Both the position numbers and the translations under genes were made by a program. The notes under the pieces were generated by a model, which had not been told where the DNA came from, did not search any database, and was given only the letters and a program-made list of their open reading frames with translations. Below are positions 1 to 6,746 of a stretch of DNA of 8,976 nucleotides, one piece after another. How positions within the stretch are numbered: position 1 is the stretch's first letter; the number at the start of each line of letters is the position of its first letter. This DNA comes from Dehalococcoidia bacterium (GTDB taxonomy: Bacteria > Chloroflexota > Dehalococcoidia > Lucifugimonadales > UBA3495): NCBI GenBank assembly GCA_022823105.1, contig JAJDXU010000024.1, positions 1 to 8,976 on the forward strand, given 5' to 3'.

Positions 1-492
1 GTAATAGAGGATTTCCTAGATACAGCCGTGGACCGTCACTACCGCGGTTTGCGGGCAAATGCCTTCGAAGCGCCCTCTACCGATCAGCTAGCTTTATATG
101 CCCATGCATTTGCCGAGGTGTTAGAGAATACTACTGGCGGGAGTAGGACATTGCTGCCAACGGTCTACCAAGGAACTACTCCCTATAGAGCAGTTTCGTT
201 TCAACTTTCCCCTAGAGAAGATCAGAGACAGCAACTCCGTACAGCATCCGAGTTGGACCTCAACAATCTGTTGGTGAATCTGGAGCGAATTGCCACCGAG
301 CAGCATTCGCGCAGCTTGTATTTCAGACGGAACATCAAGGTATATGAATCCGAACGAATTCACATAGTGAAACCCGCAGAACACCGCTTCTGGACGGAGT
401 CGGCTGCATACAATGATGCCGACGAAACCATCGCCGAGCTACTGCGAGCGGCATCTTTAGATGGCAACGGACAATCGGCACGTTCCATATGA
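1..492 (+). CDS. C-terminal part of an unrecognised protein, first gene of a two-gene module
   Basis: The frame is open from base 1 with no stop, so the gene very probably begins outside the window. A GTG at 28 is the first visible start-like codon but has no Shine-Dalgarno sequence, so I do not take it as the true start. The visible part is soluble-looking, with no membrane segment. Its last third is rich in charged and aromatic residues: FRRNIKVYE, then IVKP (364-375), RFW (about 385-393) and DAD (415-423). That pattern looks like a conserved family signature, but I cannot name the family. The stop lies inside the ATG of the next gene (ATGA at 489-492), so the two are almost certainly translationally coupled and may form a complex with the downstream nuclease-like protein. 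GC content is nearer 50%, lower than the genes from 1554 on, which suggests separate acquisition. Function unknown. Confidence 0.7.
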   Translation, partial: VIEDFLDTAVDRHYRGLRANAFEAPSTDQLALYAHAFAEVLENTTGGSRTLLPTVYQGTTPYRAVSFQLSPREDQRQQLRTASELDLNNLLVNLERIATEQHSRSLYFRRNIKVYESERIHIVKPAEHRFWTESAAYNDADETIAELLRAASLDGNGQSARSI

Positions 493-1169
493 CGTCCGCT
501 TTCCATGATCTTCCCATTGGTTCGCCGGCTTCACTAGCTGGCGAACTTTCCATCGAGATCGAGAGAGCAATCCTTCAACTCGTTGTGGACGGGTTCGAGC
601 GATGGCAGTCGGGGGGATTCGAACGCGCCGGGGATTACGAAAACCACTTCACGGTTCGCTTAGTAGCGTGCATGAATGAGATCAGGCGCGAGCGAAACTT
701 GTCTCTGGTACCACGATACCAGTTCGTGGAACCCACGGATGAGATGCTGGCAGGACGCGCAGATCCCGACCGAGCGCCTTGCATCGACATAGTGGTGTCG
801 TGGGGTTTTCTTACCGAAGACGCCTACGTTAGTATCGAATGCAAGCGCCTTGCGCCAGATCACTTGGCTCGCCTCTACGTCGTGTGTGGAATCGACCGAT
901 TTGTTAGGGGATACTATGGGTCAAAAGCTCGAGTCGGAGGGATGGTGGGCTATGTCATTCGTGGCACTCCTGGTGAGGTGATCCAGCGCGTCAATGCTCA
1001 TGTTGCAGTAAATCAATCTATGGGTCCTGCTCATACTTTGATGCCTGCCGAGGCGATTGGACCCCTAAACACTGTTTTCGAGTCCAATCATGGGCGACCC
1101 TCGCCTCTCCAACGAATTCGTCTCACGCATCTCATCTTTGATGTGAGCATGATTGGGCCTGAGACTTAA
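489..1169 (+). CDS. Putative PD-(D/E)XK-fold nuclease, second gene of a two-gene module
   Basis: A 226-residue protein whose start overlaps the upstream stop (ATGA). No good Shine-Dalgarno sequence is visible, which fits translational coupling. The centre reads as a restriction-endonuclease-like core: a strand with D100 (CIDIVV) followed 17 residues later by E117-C-K119 (VSIECKRL), i.e. D...ExK with the usual hydrophobic strands. E51 in an upstream helix could complete the metal site. After the core comes a glycine/aromatic stretch at about 134-156 (GIDRFVRGYY, then GGMVGYV), which I recall from uncharacterised nuclease-like proteins in defence loci. The likely role is metal-dependent DNA or RNA cleavage in the cytoplasm together with the upstream partner, for example in anti-phage defence. 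The fold is read from motifs alone and the target is unknown. GC content is about 50%, unlike the downstream genes. Confidence 0.65.
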   Translation: MTSAFHDLPIGSPASLAGELSIEIERAILQLVVDGFERWQSGGFERAGDYENHFTVRLVACMNEIRRERNLSLVPRYQFVEPTDEMLAGRADPDRAPCIDIVVSWGFLTEDAYVSIECKRLAPDHLARLYVVCGIDRFVRGYYGSKARVGGMVGYVIRGTPGEVIQRVNAHVAVNQSMGPAHTLMPAEAIGPLNTVFESNHGRPSPLQRIRLTHLIFDVSMIGPET

Positions 1170-1391
1170 TGTGGTGGAACAGACGCGCCTGGCTCAACCG
1201 TGCTTTGGGTCTGAACCTGCGGTGGTAGGAAGGCCCTCTGATTTTGTGTGACCTGGCGACGGAGCTACCTATCGCGACGTTTCTGACAAGCAGCGGGCAT
1301 GCCAACGGGAACAGGAGGACTCGTCCAAGCCGAGGCCCGTAACCCAGAGTTTGAAGAGGAACTACGCAGGTTGCGCGGCAACTGACGCACG

Positions 1392-1535
1392 ATGAGAGAA
1401 CGTGGTATGACGTTTGGGAATGATCCTTGGATAGACTTTGGCATGCTGCCGCTGGCGGCACAGGGAGTGAACGTGGCAGTTGCTTCCTTGCTGTTCTCTA
1501 GGGTTTTGACACTTGCTGAGCATTCCGATCCCTAA
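1392..1535 (+). CDS. Possible 47-residue small protein or gene remnant
   Basis: A short open frame from ATG 1392 (a second in-frame ATG is at 1407) to TAA 1533-1535, ending just before the type IIG gene. The product has a polar start, then a largely hydrophobic middle (WIDFGMLPLAAQGVNVAVAS, then LLFSRVL) that could be one membrane helix, and a polar end. I do not recognise it. No Shine-Dalgarno sequence precedes either ATG, and the same phase contains another tiny frame upstream, interrupted by a stop. It could be a real small protein, a leader peptide, or debris of a larger gene. Low confidence. Confidence 0.2.
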   Translation: MRERGMTFGNDPWIDFGMLPLAAQGVNVAVASLLFSRVLTLAEHSDP

Positions 1536-1536
1536 A
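1506..1536 (+). promoter_or_regulatory. Candidate promoter of the type IIG gene
   Basis: TTGACA at 1506-1511 is a perfect -35 hexamer, 48 bases before the chosen ATG at 1554. The best -10 candidates around 1529-1536 (for example CCTAAA at 1531) are weak, so the box may need an activator or a different sigma factor. The ten bases TGACACTTGC (1507-1516) recur at 4740-4749, at nearly the same distance from the next large gene. Confidence 0.35.
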
Positions 1537-1553
1537 CGCCGGTGAGCGAGAGC

Positions 1554-4500
1554 ATGACACAACACATCGACATTCAAGACCCGCGATACCGCAATGCGGC
1601 TGCACAGATTCTACATCGGCACGACAACTTTCAACCCGAAGCCAACATCACCAGCGCGGTCAGGGACTTCCTCATCCTCACCGGCCTGGCCGATAGCGAA
1701 GAGATTGTCGAGGAAAACCCGCCCTCGGACGCTTCCCGGCGGGCTGTTGACCTGACTGCCCTGGACACCTTCATCGAATTCAAGCGGCGGATTGGCACCG
1801 TCGCCGGAGGAGAACCCGACCCTGAGAACGTGCGACAACTGGATGACTACCTGGCCCAATCAGCGGATCAGGAAAGGGTCCGCATGGGCATCCTCACGGA
1901 CGGCAAGCGTTGGCTACTGCGCTGGCCCGGAGCAGGCGAGGTCCGTTTGACGCGCCCCTATGCCTTCACCCTAGAAGACCCGGACGGGTGGTTTCCCCTG
2001 TACGAGTGGCTGCGGGATACGGCGCTGGTATCCCTAGAAGACGTCAGCCCCGATAGGGAAAGCATCGCGGAGCACTTCGGCCCCGCCAGCCCTTCCTACC
2101 AAAGGGACATCGCCGCCCTGAAAGCCCTCTACGACGGGAACGCGAAGCTGGAGACCATACGGGTCAAGCGGACGTTGTGGTATGACCTGTTGCGCACCGC
2201 CCTGGGTGAAATCGCCTACACCACGGAGGGAATGAGCGCCGAGGCGCAGGCCCGACTAGCTGCGGTTGGCGTCGGCACCGAGGAGATGGACGACCTGTTC
2301 GTGCGCCACACCTACCTGGGCGCCGTCATTGGTATGGTGGTACAGGCTTCTTTCGGCATCGACATCCACCGTCTGGCCGAGACCGACCCCGCCGACCTGC
2401 TCCAGGGTGGGGAACTGTTCCGAGCCACCGGGTTGCGTGGTGTGCTCGAATCGGACTTCTTCGCTTGGCCCATCGAAGTGGGTGGCAACCCCCTGCTGAG
2501 AACGCTGGCCCGTAGAGTAGCCCGGTTCAACTGGTCCGAGGCGCCGCCGGACACCGCCGCCGCCCTGTATGAGACGGTGATACCGCCAGAGGAAAGGCGT
2601 CAGCTGGGCGAATATTATACCCCGCGGTGGCTGGCCCGCGTCATGGTGAGAGAACTGGTGGATGACCCTCTGAAGCAGCGGGTTTTGGACCCGGCCTGCG
2701 GCTCAGGAGCTTTCGTTACCGAGGCGGTGTCCCATTTCATCGCGGCCGCTGGCGAGACCGATTGGGAGCCGAAGGAGACGCTCAATCGCCTGCGGGAGGC
2801 GGTAGCCGGCATCGACGTGCATCCAGTGGCAGTGCACCTGGCACGGGCCTCTTGGACCCTAGCCGCCCGTCCAACCATCAATGCCGCCGGTGCCGCAGGG
2901 TGGGACGACGCGCTCTCCATTCCGGTCTACCTTGGCGACGCCCTTCAGTTGCGCTTTCGCACTGGCGATCTGTTCGCCGAGAAGGAGATCACCATTCAGA
3001 CCGGCGACAATGAGAACACCGAACTGGTCTTTCCCGTGAGTCTGGTGGAACGGGCCGAAGACTTCGACGCACTCATGGGTGACGTGGCAGCATATACCGA
3101 GGGCGGAGGAGATCCATTGCTGGCCTTGGACGACAACGGCATCCATGATCGCACCGAGCGCAAAGTCATGGAAGAGACTATCAAGACCATGCAACGTCTT
3201 CACGACGAAGGCCGGAACCACATCTGGGCCTACTACACGCGCAACATGGTACGTCCGGTGGCACTGTCGCGAGCCCGGGTGGACGTGGTAATCGGCAACC
3301 CTCCCTGGATCAATTACAACCAGACGGCCGACATTTTGAGGGACGAACTCCAGAACCTGAGCCGGAACCGCTACGGCATCTGGGCAGGGGGACGCTACGC
3401 CACCCACCAGGACGTTGCCGGATTGTTCTTCTCCCGTAGTGTGGACTTGTACCTGAAAGACGGGGGAGTCATCGGCTTCGTGCTACCCCACAGTGCATTG
3501 CAGGCGGGGCAGTATTCCAAGTGGCGGAGCGGACGGTGGCGTTCCGGCAGGAGGGGTCCATCCATCCACGTGGACTTCTTCAAGGCGGCCTGGGACCTGG
3601 AAGGGCTGGAACCCAACACCTTCTTCCCCATCGCGGCGTCGGTGGCCTTCGCCCGCAAGTGCCATCCTGACGAGCAGGGCAAACCGTTGCAAGGCGCGGC
3701 TGAGCGGTGGATTGGCCCAGCCGGGTCTGGTTACATGCAACGCTACCTCGACGGGATCACCGACACCGGCGTAGCGGGCGATTCTCCCTACTCCGACCAT
3801 TCCCGCCAGGGCGCGGTCATCGTCCCGCGCTGTCTGTTCTTCGTGCATGAGACAGAGAACTCCGCCGTCGTGAAGGTTGCGCCGACGATAACGGTGAATC
3901 CCCGCAGGGGGAGCCAGGACAAGGCTCCGTGGAAAAATCTGGACCTGACCGTCATCACGGGCCAGACCGTTGAAGATAAGCACCTCTTTGACGTGCATCT
4001 GGGTGAGACCGTCGCACCTTACGTGACCCTGGAACCCCTGAAGGCGCTGTTGCCGTTGAAGCAGGGCGATCACGCCATCCCCGCAGACCCTGATGGGCAC
4101 GGCGGTATTCGTATGGGTGGACTGGAACGTCGAATGCGGGAGCGCTGGCAGACGGTGAGCCGGCTGTGGGAAGAAAACAAGGCTCCGGTGAACCGATTGA
4201 ACCTGCTGGGACAGTTGGACTATCTGCACAAGCTGTCGTCGCAGTTGGACTGGCAGCGGGATTCAGGAGGCAGGCCAGTTCGTGTTGCGTACACCTCGGC
4301 TGGACAGCCCACAGCGTCGATTCTGAAGGACGATACCGTCATCGTGGATTACAAGCTCTTCTGGGTAGCCTGCGAAAACATCGATGAAGCCAACTTCCTC
4401 TTGGGCATCATCAACAGCGAAACCCTTGCGACTGCCGTAAACCAGTTCACCACACCAAACTGGTCCGGGAATACCCGCGACCTGCAAAAGCACCTGTGGA

Positions 4501-4730
4501 AGCTGCCTATCCCGGAGTACAATCCATCTCAGAAGCTGCATACCGACATCGCCAAAGCCGGAGCCAAAGCGGCGTCTGGTTCGGCGGCCAAGTTGGCAAA
4601 ATTACGGGAGCTGCGTGGCGACAAGCTGACCGTGACCATCGCCCGCAGGGAACTACGGACATGGCTCCGCACATCTACGGAGGGGAAAGCTGTGGAAACC
4701 GCGGTGGGACGGTTGCTGACAGGAGGATAG
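1554..4730 (+). CDS. Type IIG-like restriction-modification enzyme (nuclease + adenine-N6 methyltransferase + specificity region)
   Basis: A 1058-residue single-chain enzyme expected to methylate adenine in a specific DNA site and cut DNA that lacks the mark. I chose ATG 1554 because GGTGAG (1541-1546) sits 7 bases upstream as a Shine-Dalgarno sequence; GTG 1542 would add four residues but has none. Residues 1 to about 170 look like a PD-(D/E)XK nuclease: D66, then E75-F-K77 (FIEFKRR). Residues 350-357 (QLGEYYTP) open the methyltransferase. DPACGSG at 379-385 is the SAM-binding motif I and NPPW at 582-585 is the catalytic motif IV, separated by a long insert typical of Eco57I-like enzymes. 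From about 790 (DLTVITGQ) to the end, including LPIP near 983, lies the probable target-recognition domain. No separate specificity or restriction gene accompanies it, which fits type IIG. A BREX PglX protein is also large with similar motifs, but no other BREX gene is seen and the N-terminal ExK argues for IIG. The recognition site cannot be read from sequence. Confidence 0.88.
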   Translation: MTQHIDIQDPRYRNAAAQILHRHDNFQPEANITSAVRDFLILTGLADSEEIVEENPPSDASRRAVDLTALDTFIEFKRRIGTVAGGEPDPENVRQLDDYLAQSADQERVRMGILTDGKRWLLRWPGAGEVRLTRPYAFTLEDPDGWFPLYEWLRDTALVSLEDVSPDRESIAEHFGPASPSYQRDIAALKALYDGNAKLETIRVKRTLWYDLLRTALGEIAYTTEGMSAEAQARLAAVGVGTEEMDDLFVRHTYLGAVIGMVVQASFGIDIHRLAETDPADLLQGGELFRATGLRGVLESDFFAWPIEVGGNPLLRTLARRVARFNWSEAPPDTAAALYETVIPPEERRQLGEYYTPRWLARVMVRELVDDPLKQRVLDPACGSGAFVTEAVSHFIAAAGETDWEPKETLNRLREAVAGIDVHPVAVHLARASWTLAARPTINAAGAAGWDDALSIPVYLGDALQLRFRTGDLFAEKEITIQTGDNENTELVFPVSLVERAEDFDALMGDVAAYTEGGGDPLLALDDNGIHDRTERKVMEETIKTMQRLHDEGRNHIWAYYTRNMVRPVALSRARVDVVIGNPPWINYNQTADILRDELQNLSRNRYGIWAGGRYATHQDVAGLFFSRSVDLYLKDGGVIGFVLPHSALQAGQYSKWRSGRWRSGRRGPSIHVDFFKAAWDLEGLEPNTFFPIAASVAFARKCHPDEQGKPLQGAAERWIGPAGSGYMQRYLDGITDTGVAGDSPYSDHSRQGAVIVPRCLFFVHETENSAVVKVAPTITVNPRRGSQDKAPWKNLDLTVITGQTVEDKHLFDVHLGETVAPYVTLEPLKALLPLKQGDHAIPADPDGHGGIRMGGLERRMRERWQTVSRLWEENKAPVNRLNLLGQLDYLHKLSSQLDWQRDSGGRPVRVAYTSAGQPTASILKDDTVIVDYKLFWVACENIDEANFLLGIINSETLATAVNQFTTPNWSGNTRDLQKHLWKLPIPEYNPSQKLHTDIAKAGAKAASGSAAKLAKLRELRGDKLTVTIARRELRTWLRTSTEGKAVETAVGRLLTGG

Positions 4731-4738
4731 CCACGCTA

Positions 4739-4782
4739 CTGACACTTGCCCGCTGACGGCGGCGGTCTCTGGCTGCTACGCT
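4739..4782 (+). promoter_or_regulatory. Possible promoter region before the doubled winged-helix gene
   Basis: CTGACA at 4739-4744 (5 of 6 to the -35 consensus) begins a copy of TGACACTTGC that is also found before the type IIG gene. TACGCT at 4777-4782 fits the loose TANNNT -10 pattern and lies 6 bases before the ATG at 4789, which would suit a leaderless transcript. The two boxes are too far apart to form one standard promoter, so this is weak evidence. The gene could instead be read through from the type IIG gene 58 bases upstream. Confidence 0.2.
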
Positions 4783-4788
4783 GGAGGT

Positions 4789-6492
4789 ATGGCATTCTCA
4801 CGCGACCGAATTCTGGACGCACTGGCCCGGCTGCCGTTCATCGACGCGGGGGAACTCGCGCTGATCCTGGGCGAACCGCTGGCGACGGTCCACCGCGCCC
4901 TGTCCGCCCTACTGAAAGACGGCCTGGCCCAGCGGGTGAGCCACGGCACGGCCCAACTGCCTTCCAGCCACCGCTATTACCTCACGAAAAAGGGCATCGC
5001 CGAAGCTGCCGACGCCCTGGACTTCGACGCGCCTTCGGATTTCGTGCGGGCCTACCCGGTGTCCCGGCAGTGGCTGGCGCTGCTCATTCGCCGCATGGGC
5101 GCCGTGGCTTCAGTGTACCGCCTGGCGGCAACGCTTTCCCCCGGCGTGGACGGCCTATGCAGCCACGTGGAATTACACCGCCGGGGCCGCTTCGACGCGG
5201 TGATCACCCTACACAATGGCCGCAGCTTCGGCGTGGTGCGCCAGGGCCTGGCCCTGCGGCGCCGCTCCCTCTACGACCGGCTGCGGGCCATCGCCGAGTA
5301 CCACTCCACCCGCCGCCCCTCCGTGGTGCTGGTCCTGGTGCCCAGCCCCTGGGAGCAGCGTCTCACCGACGAGTTCTGCCTGAACGCCGACCTGCGGGAC
5401 TGCTACGTGGGCGTGGAGTGCCGTGAGACGCTGGAAGAATGGGACCGCACAGGCTGGATTTCATCCAACTGGGTGGTGGGCAGGACGTACCGCACCCTGG
5501 AGCAGGTGGTCTCCCAGGCCGACCCCGGCGGCAGGTTTCCCTGGGAAACGCCGGAGCGCAAGCGGGCGTCGCTGCCCGACCCGGAGCGGATGGTTCGGTC
5601 CGCCCCGGCCTTCGGCATGACCCCTGCTGAAAAGCGCGCCCTGGACCTGATCACCGACCACCCCATGATCCCTCGGGAGCACCTGGCCCGTTGGCTGGGC
5701 GTCTCCGACGGAAGGGTCAGCCAGATCATGCGCAGCCTAACGCACACCTGGGGCCTGGTGGAACAGCACGGCAAGCGGAGCGACGTGCGCTACACCCTGT
5801 CAGAACGCGGCATCGGGTACATCACCCGCCGGGACCGGGCCCAGCTTGCCACCACTATGGCCGCCTGGAGCACCGAGAACACTATCGACAACGACGGACG
5901 GGACCGTCCCCTGGGACACCGCATCCTCACCTGGGAACGCCAGACCAGCCACGCCGACGGCATCACCTGGTTCCTGTCCGAACTCGCCGCCGAAGCCCGG
6001 GCCGACGGCGCCAGCGCACTACAATGGTCCGTCCCCACCGCCAGGTCCGACCGGGCCTTCAACCGGGGAGAGGACGCCATCGCCCCCGACGCCGTGGGGC
6101 ACCTGCTGACGAATGGCCTGCACGTGCCCTTCTACTTCGAGCACGAGCTGCGCGCCCGACACCCCAGGGGCGTGGCCGCCAGATTGCGGCTCTACGTCCG
6201 CTACTACCGCTCCGATGCGCCCCGGGAGGACCAGCCGCCCTTTCCCACCACGCTGTTCATGGTGGACACCGAGGAGGTGGCCGAGACCTACGCCGGCACG
6301 GCCTCCCGGATGACCGCCATGTCGCTGCCCATCCTGGTGTCCAGTAGGGAGCTTCTGTCCTATAGGGGGATACTGGGCCGCTCCTGGCGTCCCCTGTGGG
6401 ATGCCGACAGTCCGGCCCTGGCCCTGTCCGAGCTGGCCGATTACGGGTGGGACGGCCTGCGCCGACGGATGCATCGGCTGGAGACACGTTAG
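4789..6492 (+). CDS. Tandem winged-helix / nuclease-like protein, replication-relaxation-like
   Basis: A 567-residue protein that reads as two copies of one plan. Copy 1 has a winged helix at about 5-78 (ELALILGEPLATVHRALSAL, then HRYYLTKKGI) and a nuclease-like domain at about 100-235 (RFDAVI at 134-139, FGVVRQG at 147-153). Copy 2 has a winged helix at about 280-348 (LARWLGVSDGRVSQIMRSL, then VRYTLSERGI) and a nuclease-like domain at about 380-540 (PDAV at 433-436, FYFEHEL at 448-454). The arrangement resembles the replication-relaxation (Replic_Relax) family of mobile-element proteins, usually about half this length. Copy 2 keeps D434 and E451-x-E453; copy 1 keeps D136 but has V where the acidic residue is expected, so it may only bind DNA. 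GGAGG (4783-4787) is one base from the ATG, too close for normal use. The start is kept because the first helix begins at once and no ATG follows for about 300 bases. Likely role: DNA binding or processing for the element, or control of its neighbours. Family assignment is tentative. Confidence 0.8.
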   Translation: MAFSRDRILDALARLPFIDAGELALILGEPLATVHRALSALLKDGLAQRVSHGTAQLPSSHRYYLTKKGIAEAADALDFDAPSDFVRAYPVSRQWLALLIRRMGAVASVYRLAATLSPGVDGLCSHVELHRRGRFDAVITLHNGRSFGVVRQGLALRRRSLYDRLRAIAEYHSTRRPSVVLVLVPSPWEQRLTDEFCLNADLRDCYVGVECRETLEEWDRTGWISSNWVVGRTYRTLEQVVSQADPGGRFPWETPERKRASLPDPERMVRSAPAFGMTPAEKRALDLITDHPMIPREHLARWLGVSDGRVSQIMRSLTHTWGLVEQHGKRSDVRYTLSERGIGYITRRDRAQLATTMAAWSTENTIDNDGRDRPLGHRILTWERQTSHADGITWFLSELAAEARADGASALQWSVPTARSDRAFNRGEDAIAPDAVGHLLTNGLHVPFYFEHELRARHPRGVAARLRLYVRYYRSDAPREDQPPFPTTLFMVDTEEVAETYAGTASRMTAMSLPILVSSRELLSYRGILGRSWRPLWDADSPALALSELADYGWDGLRRRMHRLETR

Positions 6493-6633
6493 TCATGCTG
6501 ACACGGCTTCTTCTGCCCGCCACGCTGTCCGGGGGCGCAAACGTGCATTTCGGGGGCGATGTCGGGGTTGGCCGGGACACTGCGACGCATCATCCGGCCC
6601 CGAATTCAGGTAGGAAACGGGCTGCAATTCCCA

Positions 6634-6645
6634 TTGACCGGTCAA
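6634..6645. promoter_or_regulatory. Perfect 12-base palindrome, candidate operator
   Basis: TTGACCGGTCAA is identical to its reverse complement. It lies 102 bases before the HTH gene start and contains a -35-like TTGACC. A dimeric regulator, such as the adjacent HTH protein or the ribbon-helix-helix protein, could bind here. A site for the recombinase is another possibility. Confidence 0.4.
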
Positions 6646-6648
6646 AAG

Positions 6649-6662
6649 TTGCATTCTTGCAA
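6649..6662. repeat. Short inverted repeat, 5-base arms
   Basis: TTGCA (6649-6653) and TGCAA (6658-6662) flank the four bases TTCT. The repeat is centred about one and a half helical turns from the palindrome at 6634, so both could be parts of one binding region. Confidence 0.3.
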
Positions 6663-6688
6663 GCTTGAGAAACCAGGCTAAAACAGTG

Positions 6689-6717
6689 AGGCGATTTTGG
6701 GCCAAGCGCAATCGCCT
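6689..6717 (+). promoter_or_regulatory. Hairpin in the leader of the HTH gene
   Basis: AGGCGATT (6689-6696) pairs perfectly with AATCGCCT (6710-6717). The 13-base loop contains a second small inverted repeat, TTGG-G-CCAA (6697-6705). It ends 30 bases before the ATG at 6747 and has no T-tract, so it is more likely an operator or an RNA leader structure than a terminator. Confidence 0.4.
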
Positions 6718-6746
6718 GACGTGTCGCCGGTGACGAGGTGATTGAC

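Larger units (their letters stand above)
1170..1553. other. 384-base gap between the nuclease pair and the type IIG gene
   Basis: No convincing gene is present on either strand. The + strand holds two tiny frames in one phase, separated by a stop at 1383-1385. The first (1299-1385, 28 residues) ends in an acidic/arginine helix (PEFEEELRRLRG) like the tail of a small regulator or antitoxin. The second (1392-1535) is listed separately. Neither has a good ribosome binding site, so the stretch may be the remains of a decayed gene. A short inverted repeat, TGCCGC (1447-1452) and GCGGCA (1455-1460), and a TTGACA box at 1506 lie in the right half and may belong to the promoter of the type IIG gene. 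Confidence 0.5.
6493..6746. other. 254-base intergenic region dense in palindromes
   Basis: No gene is supported here. From left to right it holds a direct repeat CGGGGGCG at 6530-6537 and 6551-6558 (21 bases apart), arms GGCCGG (6570-6575) and CCGGCC (6594-6599), and then three symmetric elements listed separately at 6634, 6649 and 6689. These precede the small HTH gene, so they are candidates for operators, an RNA leader structure, or a recombination site of the element. No clear T-tract terminator follows the upstream gene. Confidence 0.55.

Noticed and set aside
611..624. GGATTCGAAC resembles the reverse complement of a tRNA T-arm.
   Set aside because: The flanking bases do not form a T-stem, no acceptor or anticodon arm is found around it, and it lies within a good coding frame.
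1542..1553. GTG at 1542 as the start of the type IIG gene.
   Set aside because: No Shine-Dalgarno sequence precedes it, whereas ATG 1554 has GGTGAG 7 bases upstream.
3483..4229. A 248-codon open frame on the minus strand.
   Set aside because: It is antisense to the type IIG gene, whose + strand product has intact motifs and a continuous frame. No domain is recognisable in the antisense product.
1554..4730. Reading the methyltransferase as BREX PglX.
   Set aside because: No BrxA/B/C/PglZ/BrxL-like gene is in the window and the N-terminus carries a D...ExK nuclease motif. The idea stays open only if BREX genes lie outside the window.
4746..5426. A 226-codon + strand open frame in another phase, starting at TTG.
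   Set aside because: It is a proline/arginine/glycine-rich shadow of the doubled winged-helix gene. The GGAGG in the end of the type IIG gene lies about 20 bases before the TTG, too far to support it.
5691..6347. A 218-codon + strand open frame in another phase.
   Set aside because: It is an R/H/P-rich shadow of the second half of the doubled winged-helix gene, with no ribosome binding site or domain.
6570..6599. GGCCGG...CCGGCC as a terminator after the doubled winged-helix gene.
   Set aside because: The arms are only 6 bases with an 18-base loop and no T-tract, and such GC-rich pairs are expected by chance here.
6738..6746. GTG at 6738 as the start of the HTH protein.
   Set aside because: The GTG is part of GAGGTG, which is the likely ribosome binding site for ATG 6747.
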